From assembly GCF_003732485.1 (NCBI RefSeq), contig NZ_MOAK01000081.1:295429-341625 (forward strand): a stretch of DNA of 46,197 bases. Reading direction: 5' to 3'. Below, one piece after another: positions 17,801 to 25,674 of this stretch; positions within the stretch are counted from its first letter, which is position 1, and every line of letters starts with the position of its first letter. This DNA is from Pseudomonas protegens. Lineage in GTDB: Bacteria > Pseudomonadota > Gammaproteobacteria > Pseudomonadales > Pseudomonadaceae. A model generated the notes under the pieces. That model was given only the letters and a program-made list of their open reading frames with translations. It searched no databases and was not told the origin of the DNA. The position numbers and the translations under genes are program-made.

Positions 17801-19789
17801 GTCTTCGGCTGCGACGACCTTGACCGTGCCCTTGGCACTGGCGTCCAGAGCCCCCGCCGCAGCGACCTGGGAGCCGCTGATGGTCAGGTCCTCGGCACTT
17901 TGCAACTTGAGGTTGCTGTCCGAACGCACCTGGCTGCTGACGGTGGTGCTGTCCTTGTGCTGCTGACGGTTCTCATCCTTGGCGATGCCGAAGAATTTGC
18001 TGTCCTTGCTGTGGCTGTTGCGGTGGGAGGTGTCCTGCACGCCGTCGATGGTCAGCGAACCCTTTTCACTGATAACGCTGGCCTGGGTGCCGCCCCGGGC
18101 CTGGCTGCCGCTGATGCGCACGCTGTCGGCGCGCACGATCAGCTTGCCGTCGGCGTTGACCTTGCTGCCCTGGTTCTCGGTCTTGCCCTGGTCGCCGTCG
18201 GCGTTCTTGCCGAAGAAGCCACCGCCCACCAGGTCGCCGGAGTAACGCTGGTTGCTTTGGCTCTGCCGACGGCTGGCGCTGTTGATGTCGACGTCCTTGG
18301 CGGCCAGCTGGATGTCGCCCTGGCTGTGCAGCTCGGCGCCCTCAAGGCGCAGTTTCTGCTGGCTGTCGAGTTGCAGTTGCTTGCCGCTCTTGAGCTGGCT
18401 GGTGACGCTGCGCTGCTGGGTGCTGGCGCTGTCCCAGTTTTCCTTCCACAGGTGCTTGCGGTGCTGGCCCTGGTCGCGCTGGGTCTGGGTTTCGGTGGCG
18501 GCAGTCAGTTGCATGTCGCCGCCACTGCGGGCACTCAGGCGATTGCCGGCTTCGACGCTGCTGCCCTGGATCTGGGTATTGGCGCCGGAATTCAGCTCGG
18601 CGTCATGCTGGGCCACTACCTTGTTACCGTGCTGGCGCGTATCGCTGTCGGTCTCGGTACGGTCGTAGGTTTCCCAGGTGATGCCGATGGTGCTCTTGTC
18701 CCACTGCTGGCGTTTTTCCTGGAGCTTGCGGCTTTCGATACTGCTCAGGGTCAGGTTGCGCCCGGCATCGAGCTTGACGTTGCGGCCGCTGACGTCGGTG
18801 GCGGCCAGGGTCAGGTCCTTGGCGCCGTGGAGTTCGATATCGCCCTGGCTGCGCACGCCCGCGCGCGTGGCGTCGAGGCTGTTGGCCACGGCCTCGCCGC
18901 GGATGTCCAGATCACCGGCGGAGCTCAGCTTGACTCCGTCGCGGCCATCCACCTGGACGGCGCCCACCCGGACTCCAGCACCTGCGGCGGTGCTGACGAT
19001 GTTGATCCGTCCGGCCTGCATGGCGCCGAACAGGCTGGCATCGATGCGTTGATCCTGGGTGTGGCTGGTCGGGTCGACCTTCAGCACCTTGCCGCTGGGG
19101 TAGTCGAGCTGGTTGCGGCCAACGGTCACGTTCAACTGGTCCCGGGCGGCGAGGCTGCCCTTGCTGTCGATGCGCGGGGCGATCAGGTTGATCGAGCCTT
19201 CGGCATTGCGCAGACCGCCGCCGTGGATATCCAGCTGGCCCCGAGCGTCCTGGGTGTTGAGCCCCTGCAGCTTGCCGTCCTGGAGTTCCGGGCGACCCAC
19301 CACCAGGCTGGCGTTGGGGGTGTTGATGAAGCTGCCGCCATTGACCGAGATGCCATTGGGGTTGGCCAGCACGAAATCGGCGGCGCGGCCGAAGATTTCC
19401 TGGGCGCCATTGAGCTGCGAGGCGTTGCGACTGATCACTTCGTTGAGGATCACGCTGGCCGCCTGGCCCTGGAGCTGCGCGTTGGCGGCCAGTTGCCCGG
19501 CCAGTTGCGATTGCCCGGCCTGCAGGGCGTTGTTCAAGACCACGCCTTGTTGCCCGACGTTGTAGTCCAGGAACTGGTTGTGGGACAGGCCGCCGGCATT
19601 GGGCGCGACGATGTTGACGATGGGTACGCCGCCCTGGTTTTGCAGTTGCGGGGTGCCGCCGGGGCCTTCGACCACGGTGATCCCGCCGGCCAGGGCCAGG
19701 GGCAGATGGGACACCAGCAGCAGGCCGGCGATGGTCCAGCGCAATGTGCCCTGGGGTGAAAGGTTGAATCTATGAGTGTTGTCAGGCAT
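14831..19789 (-). CDS. TpsA filamentous-haemagglutinin-type adhesin
   Basis: This 1652-aa exoprotein uses two-partner secretion. A signal peptide (about 1-35, ending LALA) precedes the TPS domain (about 36-280) with NPNGI at 143-147. A long beta-helical region rich in Gly, Ser, Gln and Asp follows, with haemagglutinin-type repeats such as GDLDIRG, GKLDLQAA and DLTLQGTQ (about 280-1410). Near 1410-1510 lies a highly charged, probably helical stretch rich in Lys, Asp, Ala and Glu. The chain ends LLQAGIDQKTP. There is no VENN motif, no toxin-like C-terminus and no immunity gene, so a surface adhesin is more likely than a CdiA toxin. GAGG precedes the ATG, and the tpsB pore is 101 bp upstream. 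Confidence 0.92.
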   Translation of the reverse strand: MPDNTHRFNLSPQGTLRWTIAGLLLVSHLPLALAGGITVVEGPGGTPQLQNQGGVPIVNIVAPNAGGLSHNQFLDYNVGQQGVVLNNALQAGQSQLAGQLAANAQLQGQAASVILNEVISRNASQLNGAQEIFGRAADFVLANPNGISVNGGSFINTPNASLVVGRPELQDGKLQGLNTQDARGQLDIHGGGLRNAEGSINLIAPRIDSKGSLAARDQLNVTVGRNQLDYPSGKVLKVDPTSHTQDQRIDASLFGAMQAGRINIVSTAAGAGVRVGAVQVDGRDGVKLSSAGDLDIRGEAVANSLDATRAGVRSQGDIELHGAKDLTLAATDVSGRNVKLDAGRNLTLSSIESRKLQEKRQQWDKSTIGITWETYDRTETDSDTRQHGNKVVAQHDAELNSGANTQIQGSSVEAGNRLSARSGGDMQLTAATETQTQRDQGQHRKHLWKENWDSASTQQRSVTSQLKSGKQLQLDSQQKLRLEGAELHSQGDIQLAAKDVDINSASRRQSQSNQRYSGDLVGGGFFGKNADGDQGKTENQGSKVNADGKLIVRADSVRISGSQARGGTQASVISEKGSLTIDGVQDTSHRNSHSKDSKFFGIAKDENRQQHKDSTTVSSQVRSDSNLKLQSAEDLTISGSQVAAAGALDASAKGTVKVVAAEDTQHDSSSTQKRGFDAYAKENAPGTGQYRAGVRYQDEQRNDSSDTTRQQASSLTGGTLAVTAGEDLKVQGSDLAATAGDASLSGKNVQLLAADNKTQKHSDSTTTGGGFYYTGGLDRAGNGVEVAHNSSQDSSSKSTAQTSNIAASGNLTINAGNRLSTEGAQVKAGGALQVKAAEIDNQAAHNSESSSHKENNWAVDVGANVEYKGVTRPIEKAIQGVAQRKFHQPGVLDALEQPNVGLDVDVSHQNRQRSENASTAVVSQLSGAQVAVKADGQLKDQGTQYRATDGAVQINAGSLLASAASDTHSSSEQAVDAKVGVRVYTNTGEDLNIRGSGAGGSSNVTSSTEKAQVGSYAGSQGVDIKVGGDASFEGSQFNGGQGGVNIKTDGKLALNQANDRQSSSNSSLRGDASLTLGTTPGSSGTNLNVGAGLQLDHKSLEQQDSQARVASIQGQGPVNLKSASDLTLQGTQIGNAARPAGDITLDTGGKLDLQAAVDTHHSQGSNLGGGFTAGGSKTSSEQSSGKSVNLSANFNIGRVSENDQSQRGAQLYSQGQVLLGSAAEGDSAIHLQGTRIDAAKVVLDAAQGGIYQESAQSTQAHNNWGLTLGAGGSMGKTTLADASEHDSPKVDRGINARVKIDVDQRQNTTQHNSLIKADQVTLNSAGNVHLAGANIEAQRLDGAIGGDLNIESRQDRLRNTQVNIDAKLDVAKNQPGLVSKLAKPAGPLKDSLQAKAEKGFDKHREKLENAVDKGVEKVSSAKDSVVAKASDAKERLGEKLSRSGSYDVNPEPRGAIGNGVDKAKNYLADKADAVGNRLSSLKERFWPKTSDSYSVSEKNSAGSKVANTAEGVLFGDKSGKTSYTPTLNLNVSHESKNRVEQASGITTQQGVNLKVSGETQLTGARIGASEGRVELGGSKVSKTDLAGSELRVDAGANLSKSPVNIATGSVAELTRKQDDATQKDQLFNLGPLRVGGHSDSQLLQAGIDQKTP

Positions 19790-19890
19790 GAGAACCTCGT
19801 GCTGAGTGGGTGAGCCGGGCGTTGCTTTCTTGGGTGCAACGGCGCGTTTTGCTCAGGTTCATCGGGTGTTTCAGGCTAATCGGCGGTTGA

Positions 19891-21618
19891 TCAAATCTGC
19901 AGGCTGAACCTGGCCAGCCAGACTTCCGGCTCCGTGCGAAAGCCCTGCGGGTTGGTGAGGCTGCGTTGGTAATCCAGGTCGACCTGGAGTTTTTTCCAGG
20001 CCAGGTTGAGGCCCAGGCTGGCACCGCCGAGATGGCGGCTCTGGGCGCCGTGCTCGGCCTTGATCCAGCCGTTGTCCAGGCCCAGGCGTGGGGTGATCTT
20101 GACCGGCAGGTCGCTGTTGAGCGGCAGGCGCAGGGTGTTGCGCCAGACCGCGCCGATGGCGCCGGAGGCACTGTTGACGCGGTAGCCGCGCACCGCGGAA
20201 TCGTCGGTGCCCAGCAGTTGCTCGATGGCCGGCAGCGGGTCCGGGCTGTACTGGGCCGAGAGCTGGCTCTGCCACTGCCAGCGCTGCTCGCCCCACTGGC
20301 CGTTGCGCCACTGGCTGAGGCCGGCGCGGTACTTGCGGAACTGCGCCTGGGGCAGGTTGCGTTGCAGCTGTTGCGAGTCGCGATCGGCGCCGAACCAGGT
20401 CAGGCCCTGGGCGTAATTGACATCCAGGTTCCATACCGCGCTGTTGAGCCAGAACAGGTTGAGTCCTGCCTCGGCCACGGTCAGGGTCGGGCTCTGGATC
20501 TGCAGGTGGGCTTTTTGCAGGTAGCTGTCCACGTCCTTGTAGGCCAGTTGCAGGTTGGCGCTGAGCTGGTGGCTCTGGTCGCGCCACAGCACCCGGTCGG
20601 CGCGGCCGCTGACCATGTCGGTGCGGCCGCTGTTGTACAGGGTGGTGCGGGCCAGCTTGAGCGGGGCGCGGTATTCGGCGTGGCTGGCGAACAGGCTGTA
20701 GGTCCAGTAACCGTAGGGCACCGAGTAGAACAGGCTGCTGCTGCGGCTGTAGCGCGGGCCGTGGTTGAGGGTGTCGCTGTAGTTCAGGTTCAGCGCGTCG
20801 TTGATCTGCAACGGGCTGTCCAGATTGAGGTTGATCGACTGCCGGTCGCGGCCGGTGCCGGCGCTGCCGAGGTTATCCACACCCAGCCCGAGGCCCCAAC
20901 GGGCGGCGCTGCTGCGTGAGCGCAGGATGATCCGCGAGGCGCCGGGTTGGCTGCCCGGGGCGATGTCGGCGGTCAGGTCCAGGGAGCGCAGGCGGTTCAG
21001 TTGATCCAGGCCCTGCTCCAGGTCTCGCAGGTTCAGGGGCTTGCCGAGCATGCCCGGGAAAGCACCGCCCAAGGACACCGGCAGGCTCTGGTCGGCCAAT
21101 TCGATGGCTTCGACGTAGCCTTCTTCCACCAGGATATCCAGGCTGTGGCCGGCTGCCGGGGTGCTGGCCAGGTAGGGGCGGCTGGCAATGTAGCCGGCCT
21201 CGACGTAGAGACGGGTGATGGCGGCCAGCAGTTGGTTGATCTGGTTGACCCCCATGCACGGCGCCACGTACGGCTTGATGTAGTCATTGAGCCGGGTTTT
21301 GCTGAACAGGCTGACGCCTCCGATGCGGGTGCCGCTCAGGGGCCAGCAGCGACTGTCGCTGGCGGTCTGCTCCGGCAGGGTGGGCGTGGCCGGGGTGCTG
21401 CTGAAGCTGCCGCGCTGCATCTGCCGCTGGCGCTGCTCCAGTTGCAACTGCTGCAGGTCCCGTTGCTGTTGCTGCTGCAGGCGCAGGGCTTCCTGGCCTG
21501 GTTGCAGGTCGTCGGCCAGGGCCGGGGTCAGGCAGGTCAGACCCAGTACTACCAGTCCCAGGCACCAGTTGCCGGTGTGGGCGAGAAGGGAGCGGTCAGT
21601 GCGTGATGAATAGGGCAC
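19891..21618 (-). CDS. TpsB outer-membrane transporter (FhaC/ShlB type)
   Basis: This 575-aa Omp85-superfamily pore exports the adjacent TpsA across the outer membrane. A signal peptide (about 1-35, ending ALA-DD) is followed by a Gln-rich amphipathic stretch (40-70), the likely plug helix H1. POTRA domains (about 90-165 and 170-235) and a ShlB-type beta barrel (about 240-575) come next. VRGY at 476-479 is the conserved L6-loop motif, and the last residue after an alternating pattern is hydrophobic (ARFSLQI). The start is GTG 21618 with AAGGA 7 nt upstream. It is first in the tpsB-tpsA operon. Confidence 0.93.
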   Translation of the reverse strand: MPYSSRTDRSLLAHTGNWCLGLVVLGLTCLTPALADDLQPGQEALRLQQQQQRDLQQLQLEQRQRQMQRGSFSSTPATPTLPEQTASDSRCWPLSGTRIGGVSLFSKTRLNDYIKPYVAPCMGVNQINQLLAAITRLYVEAGYIASRPYLASTPAAGHSLDILVEEGYVEAIELADQSLPVSLGGAFPGMLGKPLNLRDLEQGLDQLNRLRSLDLTADIAPGSQPGASRIILRSRSSAARWGLGLGVDNLGSAGTGRDRQSINLNLDSPLQINDALNLNYSDTLNHGPRYSRSSSLFYSVPYGYWTYSLFASHAEYRAPLKLARTTLYNSGRTDMVSGRADRVLWRDQSHQLSANLQLAYKDVDSYLQKAHLQIQSPTLTVAEAGLNLFWLNSAVWNLDVNYAQGLTWFGADRDSQQLQRNLPQAQFRKYRAGLSQWRNGQWGEQRWQWQSQLSAQYSPDPLPAIEQLLGTDDSAVRGYRVNSASGAIGAVWRNTLRLPLNSDLPVKITPRLGLDNGWIKAEHGAQSRHLGGASLGLNLAWKKLQVDLDYQRSLTNPQGFRTEPEVWLARFSLQI

Positions 21619-22343
21619 TTGGCATCCTTACTGTAAAAAGACCAAGTGACGAACAACAGAAAAGCCGATCGGTGAGGCTCAACTAGTGACGTCGCTTTAA
21701 GTTCTGCACCGTGAATATGAGGCGCCGTCGATATCTATATCGGGGGCCAATCTTCAAGTGCTCGAGAGTGACAATTCCTGAGTGAGAGCCGGGTGCTTCA
21801 GTGCAAATTCAGGTCATGACAAAAGGGTTGAGTGAGTGCTGGTCGAAACGTTACAGCGCAGTGTGAAATTAATTTTTCCGGGGGTGGTCAGCGGGGAAGT
21901 TTCTGTATGAAATTGAGACTATCCGAAAGCAAAAACTCGATTTGTACGTAAATTGTAAATGCATAGAAGGCTAACAAAATTTTCTTGCCGGCCTTGATTG
22001 GCAAGGGGTGTAGCGAATTTTGAGGATTTTTGAAAGGTAGGATGTTTGGTTGAATCCAGTTGAAGTGTTTAATTCTGTGATGACCAGACGATAACGTTAA
22101 TGACAGTGGTGAGTGTTTATGGCTAGTTGCTCTTTCTATTCGAGTAGTTGCTCTAGTCTTGCCTGTTTTTAATTGAAGTAGTGTTTGTCAGGGTATTCCT
22201 TAGATTGAAGTTTCTGAGTGAGGTGCCCGGAATCACGAGTGTGCTGCCCCCTGTCACGGCGCATATCCGGAGTTCGCGGGTCGTTGTTGCGACGGCCCGT
22301 CTAGGGGAATCCCTTAGTTGTCGATTGGATGTTGCAGGTCATA
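21619..22343. other. AT-rich upstream region of tpsBA
   Basis: This is most of a 767-bp spacer between tpsB and dgt. It is visibly AT-richer than all flanking DNA, especially 21840-22200, and should hold the tpsBA promoter. I see no convincing gene; a 64-codon frame at 22181 has no ribosome binding site. There is a direct repeat TAGTTGCTCT at 22124-22133 and 22145-22154, exactly 21 bp apart. A small inverted repeat CTTGCC/GGCAAG lies at about 21985-22004. The composition suits silencing by MvaT/H-NS-like proteins, which is inference. Confidence 0.5.
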
Positions 22344-22375
22344 TCAAGTGCCTGGCGCAGCGGCCAGGCACTTGA
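22344..22375. terminator. dgt 3' hairpin
   Basis: Perfect 13-bp arms TCAAGTGCCTGGC (22344-22356) and GCCAGGCACTTGA (22363-22375) with a 6-nt loop lie 10 bp after the dgt stop codon. The T-tract in the dgt direction is poor. Confidence 0.6.
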
Positions 22376-22385
22376 TGGAGGAGGG

Positions 22386-23717
22386 TCATTGCGGGCTTGA
22401 GCGTCCGGTCATTTCCCGGGCCATTTCACTGGCGTAGCTGTCGGTCATGCCAGCGATGAAGTCGATCATCCGCAGGAACGACTTGTGCAGCGGCCAGTTC
22501 GGGTCCGGTGCATTGTTGCCCAGCAGATCGAGAATCCGCCGGTTCTTGAACGACGGGGTCTTGCCGCCGTGCTGCTCCAGTGCGGCACCGCAGAAGGAGT
22601 TCAGGAGGATTTCCAGGGTGGTGTAGGCGCCGATCTCGTGCAGGGTCTTGCGTTTGTCCTGGAAGATCTTGCGCCGTGCTACGTCCTTGGCATTGAGCAC
22701 GCAACGCTTGGCCGGGCCGTGCATGTGCTCCACCAGGTCGCCGTGCAGGGTGCCGGCCAGCAGGGCGTCCTGCTGTTCGACAAAGGCCCGGGCGGCAGCG
22801 TTGGTCAAATGTTCGATGGCCTTGCCCCGCAGGATCGCCAGGCGCCGTCGGCGAGAGTCCCCCGGGCCCAGTTGGCGATAGGTTTCCGGCAGGTCGTCGC
22901 CCACCAGCCCCAACAGCAGGGCCTCGACCTCGGCGTACTCCAACAGGTCCATCTCCAGGCCGTCTTCCAGGTCGATCAGGGCGTAGCAGATGTCGTCCGC
23001 CGCTTCCATCAGGTACACCAGTGGATGCCGGGCCCAGCGCTGTTCCTCCAACTGCGGCAGGCCGAGCTTGTGGGCGATCTGTTCCAGCAGCGGCAGTTCG
23101 CTCTGGTAGCAGCCGAACTTGTGCTTCTTGTAGCCCAGGGAGTCGGCGTGGCGCGCGGTCCAGGGGTATTTGAGGTAGGTGCCGAGGGTGGCGTAGGTCA
23201 GTCGGGTGCCGCCGTCGAACTGGTGATACTCCAGCTGGGTCAGGACCCGGAAACCCTGGGCATTGCCTTCGAAATTGAGGAAGTCCAGGCGCTCCGCCTC
23301 GCTCATGGCGTCAAGCCAACCGCGTCCGGCGGCCTGCTGGAACCAGTGGCGGATGGCGTCTTCGCCGGAATGGCCGAAGGGCGGGTTGCCGATGTCGTGG
23401 GCCAGGCAGGCGGATTGCACCACCATCCCCAGGTCGCTGGGTTCGCACCAGTCGGGCAGGGCGCCGCGCAGGGTCTCGCCCACGCGCATGCCCAGGGAAC
23501 GACCGACGCAACTGACTTCCAGCGAGTGGGTCAGGCGGGTATGAATATGGTCGTTGCTGGACACCGGGTGCACCTGGGTCTTGCGCCCCAGGCGGCGGAA
23601 GGCGCCGGAGAAGATGATGCGGTCATGGTCTTTATGGAAAGGGCTACGGCCGAGTTCTTCCGGGCTGTGCACTGGCTTTCCGAGGCGTTCGCGGGTGAGC
23701 AGGGTCTGCCAATCCAA
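22386..23717 (-). CDS. dgt: deoxyguanosinetriphosphate triphosphohydrolase
   Basis: This HD-superfamily dNTP triphosphohydrolase converts dGTP (or other dNTPs in this branch) to nucleoside plus triphosphate. The metal site is formed by His in [11 protein letters not shown] in [17 protein letters not shown] and a later Asp ([15 protein letters not shown]). I chose a TTG start at 23715-23717 ([12 protein letters not shown]). GGAGAGA lies 7 nt upstream of it, and the resulting 443 aa agrees with my recollection of pseudomonad Dgt. The open frame extends 24 codons further to ATG 23789, through an oligo-A/T run without family similarity. REP palindromes lie upstream. Confidence 0.92.
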   Translation of the reverse strand: MDWQTLLTRERLGKPVHSPEELGRSPFHKDHDRIIFSGAFRRLGRKTQVHPVSSNDHIHTRLTHSLEVSCVGRSLGMRVGETLRGALPDWCEPSDLGMVVQSACLAHDIGNPPFGHSGEDAIRHWFQQAAGRGWLDAMSEAERLDFLNFEGNAQGFRVLTQLEYHQFDGGTRLTYATLGTYLKYPWTARHADSLGYKKHKFGCYQSELPLLEQIAHKLGLPQLEEQRWARHPLVYLMEAADDICYALIDLEDGLEMDLLEYAEVEALLLGLVGDDLPETYRQLGPGDSRRRRLAILRGKAIEHLTNAAARAFVEQQDALLAGTLHGDLVEHMHGPAKRCVLNAKDVARRKIFQDKRKTLHEIGAYTTLEILLNSFCGAALEQHGGKTPSFKNRRILDLLGNNAPDPNWPLHKSFLRMIDFIAGMTDSYASEMAREMTGRSSPQ

Positions 23718-23821
23718 GGCGGGGTCTCTCCGAAAAAAAACTGAGGCGCCCAGCTTCCGGGTTCCCGGGCGTGGCCGCAAGAGGGGCATGGCCTGCGCTC
23801 ATGTATCCATCTGGCGGACGC

Positions 23822-23846
23822 CTTCGCTGGCAAGCCAGCTCCTACA
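23822..23846 (-). repeat. Pseudomonas REP element, inverted copy
   Basis: CTTCGCTGGCAAGCCAGCTC followed by CTACA is the reverse complement of the pseudomonad REP consensus TGTAGGAGC(N)GGCTTGC(N)GGCGA. It pairs with the direct copy at 23875-23898 to form a REP doublet. Confidence 0.85.
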
Positions 23847-23874
23847 CGGAAATGGCCTGGCCTGCGCCCCCAGC

Positions 23875-23898
23875 TGTAGGAGCCGGCTTGCCGGCGAA
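23875..23898 (+). repeat. Pseudomonas REP element, direct copy
   Basis: TGTAGGAGCCGGCTTGCCGG followed by CGAA is a near-consensus pseudomonad REP with its internal CCGGC/GCCGG palindrome. It faces the inverted copy 28 bp away, the usual REP-doublet layout mobilised by RAYT transposases. No RAYT gene is in the window. Confidence 0.88.
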
Positions 23899-23914
23899 AG
23901 GGCCCGCTAGTTGT

Positions 23915-23946
23915 GCATCCATCTGACGAACGCCTTCGCCGGCAAA
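23915..23946. repeat. partial third REP with duplicated flank
   Basis: GCATCCATCTGACGAACGCC and the following TTCGCCGGCAAA repeat, with a few changes, the sequence at 23804-23835 that leads into the first REP. The third REP is cut short after GGCAAA. Confidence 0.65.
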
Positions 23947-23956
23947 CGGGGCGGGG

Positions 23957-25120
23957 TTACAAGCCGGCAGCGTCGATATCGATCAGCAACAGGCGCTGGC
24001 CGTTGTCGAAGAACTGGCCGGCAGTCAGGCAGTACTGGTTGCTGGTGGCGTCGCGGTAGGTGTTGGACAGGGTCAGGCGGCGCTCCTCCCAGCCTTCGGC
24101 CAGCAGGTGATAGAAGTACGGGCGCCAGGACCAGTTGTGGCCCACATAGCTGCTGTCGGCCTGCCAGCGGTTGTGGCGCCATTCCAGGTTGGGCGTCAGT
24201 TGGGTGCCGTGGCGGTCGCACTGGTAGAAACGCAACAGCCAGGGAAAGGCCTCCACTGCGGGCAGTTGGCTGATGGTGGCCTGAGCCTGGGCCCAGGCCT
24301 GCAACAGGTTCATCAGCTCTGCCAGTTGCTGGCGCATGCGCATCAGGCGGTTGCGTTCGGCCAGCTTGTGCCGCACATAGCGCTCCCGCAGGCGGGCGAA
24401 GGGCTGGACAAAGGCATCGCTGGCGAACAGCTGTTCCTCGGCCCGGGCAAACAGGAAGCCCTGTACATAACGGGAACCGCACTCCAGGGCGAAATCCAGT
24501 TCGGCTTCGGTTTCCACCCCTTCGGCGATGATCCAGCAGCCGGTTTTTTCCGCCATCTGTGCCAGGGCCTTGACCACATCGCTGCTGGGCCCGCCCCGGG
24601 CCGCGGCCTGAAACAGGCGCATGTCGAGCTTGAGGATGTCCGGTTGCAGCGCCAGCACCCGGTCCAGTTGCGAGTAGCCGGCGCCGAAATCGTCGATGGC
24701 GATTCGCGCCCCCGCCTGGCGATAGCGCGCCACCACCTCGGTCAGACGCTGGCTGTTGCCCCCCAGCTCGGTGATCTCGAAGACGATGCGTCGAGGATCG
24801 ACATCGTTTTGCTGCAACTGCTTGAGGCTGGGCAATGGCTGGCCTGGCCGCAACCGACTGATCCAGCGTGGGGAAATGTTCAGGCTCAGGAACCAGTCCG
24901 CCGGGGCTTCGTGGAGGCGGCGCAAAGCATCGTCGCGGACCAGGCGATCAACGCGGCGCAAGGCGCTGGAAGAGTTGCGGGGATCGGCAAACAGCGGCCC
25001 CACCGACGCCAGTTGCCCATTGCCCCGGCGCAGGCGGCCCAGGGCTTCGACCCCGGCGATGCGCCCGGTAGCGGTATCGATGAATGGCTGGAAGCAGGCG
25101 AGCGGTTGCCCGTCGATCAC
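23957..25120 (-). CDS. EAL-domain c-di-GMP phosphodiesterase with YkuI-type C-terminal domain
   Basis: This 387-aa protein has no membrane helix. The EAL domain (about 5-240) keeps EALGR (25-29), NISP (81-84), FEITE (114-118), IDDFGAGYS (142-150), KLD (164-166), AEGVE (199-203) and QGFLF (220-224). All metal- and substrate-binding positions I can check are present, so hydrolysis of c-di-GMP is likely. The remaining roughly 145 residues resemble the PAS-like YkuI_C domain, a probable ligand sensor. The start is GTG 25120 with a perfect AAGGAGG. No GGDEF domain is attached. The gene stands alone between REP elements and the yqj-like operon. Confidence 0.9.
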   Translation of the reverse strand: MIDGQPLACFQPFIDTATGRIAGVEALGRLRRGNGQLASVGPLFADPRNSSSALRRVDRLVRDDALRRLHEAPADWFLSLNISPRWISRLRPGQPLPSLKQLQQNDVDPRRIVFEITELGGNSQRLTEVVARYRQAGARIAIDDFGAGYSQLDRVLALQPDILKLDMRLFQAAARGGPSSDVVKALAQMAEKTGCWIIAEGVETEAELDFALECGSRYVQGFLFARAEEQLFASDAFVQPFARLRERYVRHKLAERNRLMRMRQQLAELMNLLQAWAQAQATISQLPAVEAFPWLLRFYQCDRHGTQLTPNLEWRHNRWQADSSYVGHNWSWRPYFYHLLAEGWEERRLTLSNTYRDATSNQYCLTAGQFFDNGQRLLLIDIDAAGL

Positions 25121-25239
25121 AGGGCCTCCTTATCAGAGTCTTGTTGGTAGGAAGCTGTGGCTGTCGGTTAGACAGACAGGGGGTCAGGCTGTGTGAACTC
25201 TGCGGCGTTCGGCAATGCGGCGTTTTCACACATCCTTGG

Positions 25240-25263
25240 TCGGCCCCTGGGTAAAGGGGCCGA
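25240..25263. terminator. hairpin between yqj operon and EAL gene
   Basis: Arms TCGGCCCC and GGGGCCGA with an 8-nt loop lie about 70 bp downstream of the YqjK-like gene on the minus strand. There is no T-tract. Confidence 0.35.
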
Positions 25264-25332
25264 TCCGGGATGCTTAGCAAGAATGCAGCCAGATCAGCAG
25301 ATGCCGGTTGCAGGCCGGCTGCCGATGGTCGC

Positions 25333-25674
25333 TCAGGGTTTGCGCGAGGCGCCTTGCAGCGCCAGCCTGATCAGTGGCAACAGGCTGGTGCCCAGGCGTA
25401 TCAGGCGGGTGAGGCTGCTGGTGCCGCCGCTTTTGGCACCCTTGCCGGTGATGAACCCCAGCAGGGTCACCGCCGCCACGCCCCAAAGTGGAGCGTGCTT
25501 GATGCCAAAGCCTTCCTGCCAGCTTTGCCCAAGGCCGCGAACCCGTTGCAGGGGTTGCAGCAATTGCTGGGACTCGTGACGGATTTCCTGGCGGTGCATT
25601 TCCATGCGCAGGCGGATCAGTACCTTGCGCATTTCCCGGCGTGAGGTGTTCTGTGGAATGTCCGGCAACTTCAT
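25333..25674 (-). CDS. YqjK-like small membrane-associated protein
   Basis: This 113-aa protein has a charged N-terminal half (Arg, Glu and Gln-rich, about 10-45) and one hydrophobic stretch (about 63-78, LWGVAAVTLLGFITG). It is third in an operon with YqjE-like and YqjD-like genes, and its start overlaps the upstream stop by ATGA. Position and size correspond to E. coli yqjK, but sequence likeness is weak to the eye. Function is unknown. Confidence 0.75.
   Translation of the reverse strand: MKLPDIPQNTSRREMRKVLIRLRMEMHRQEIRHESQQLLQPLQRVRGLGQSWQEGFGIKHAPLWGVAAVTLLGFITGKGAKSGGTSSLTRLIRLGTSLLPLIRLALQGASRKP

Noticed and set aside
16200-18700. Possible CRISPR or tandem DNA repeat in tpsA
   Set aside because: The recurring CTGCTGCTG-like and TTGCCG words encode degenerate haemagglutinin repeats. 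Spacing is irregular and no identical DNA repeat is kept.
16148-19759. 1203-codon open frame on the plus strand opposite tpsA
   Set aside because: It is antisense to a clear TPS adhesin. Its low-complexity Ala/Gly/Val/Asp composition mirrors the repetitive GC-rich gene beneath, and it has no ribosome binding site or recognisable domain.
22181-22375. 64-codon frame in the tpsB-dgt spacer
   Set aside because: It has no ribosome binding site, overlaps the dgt hairpin and lacks any recognisable feature.
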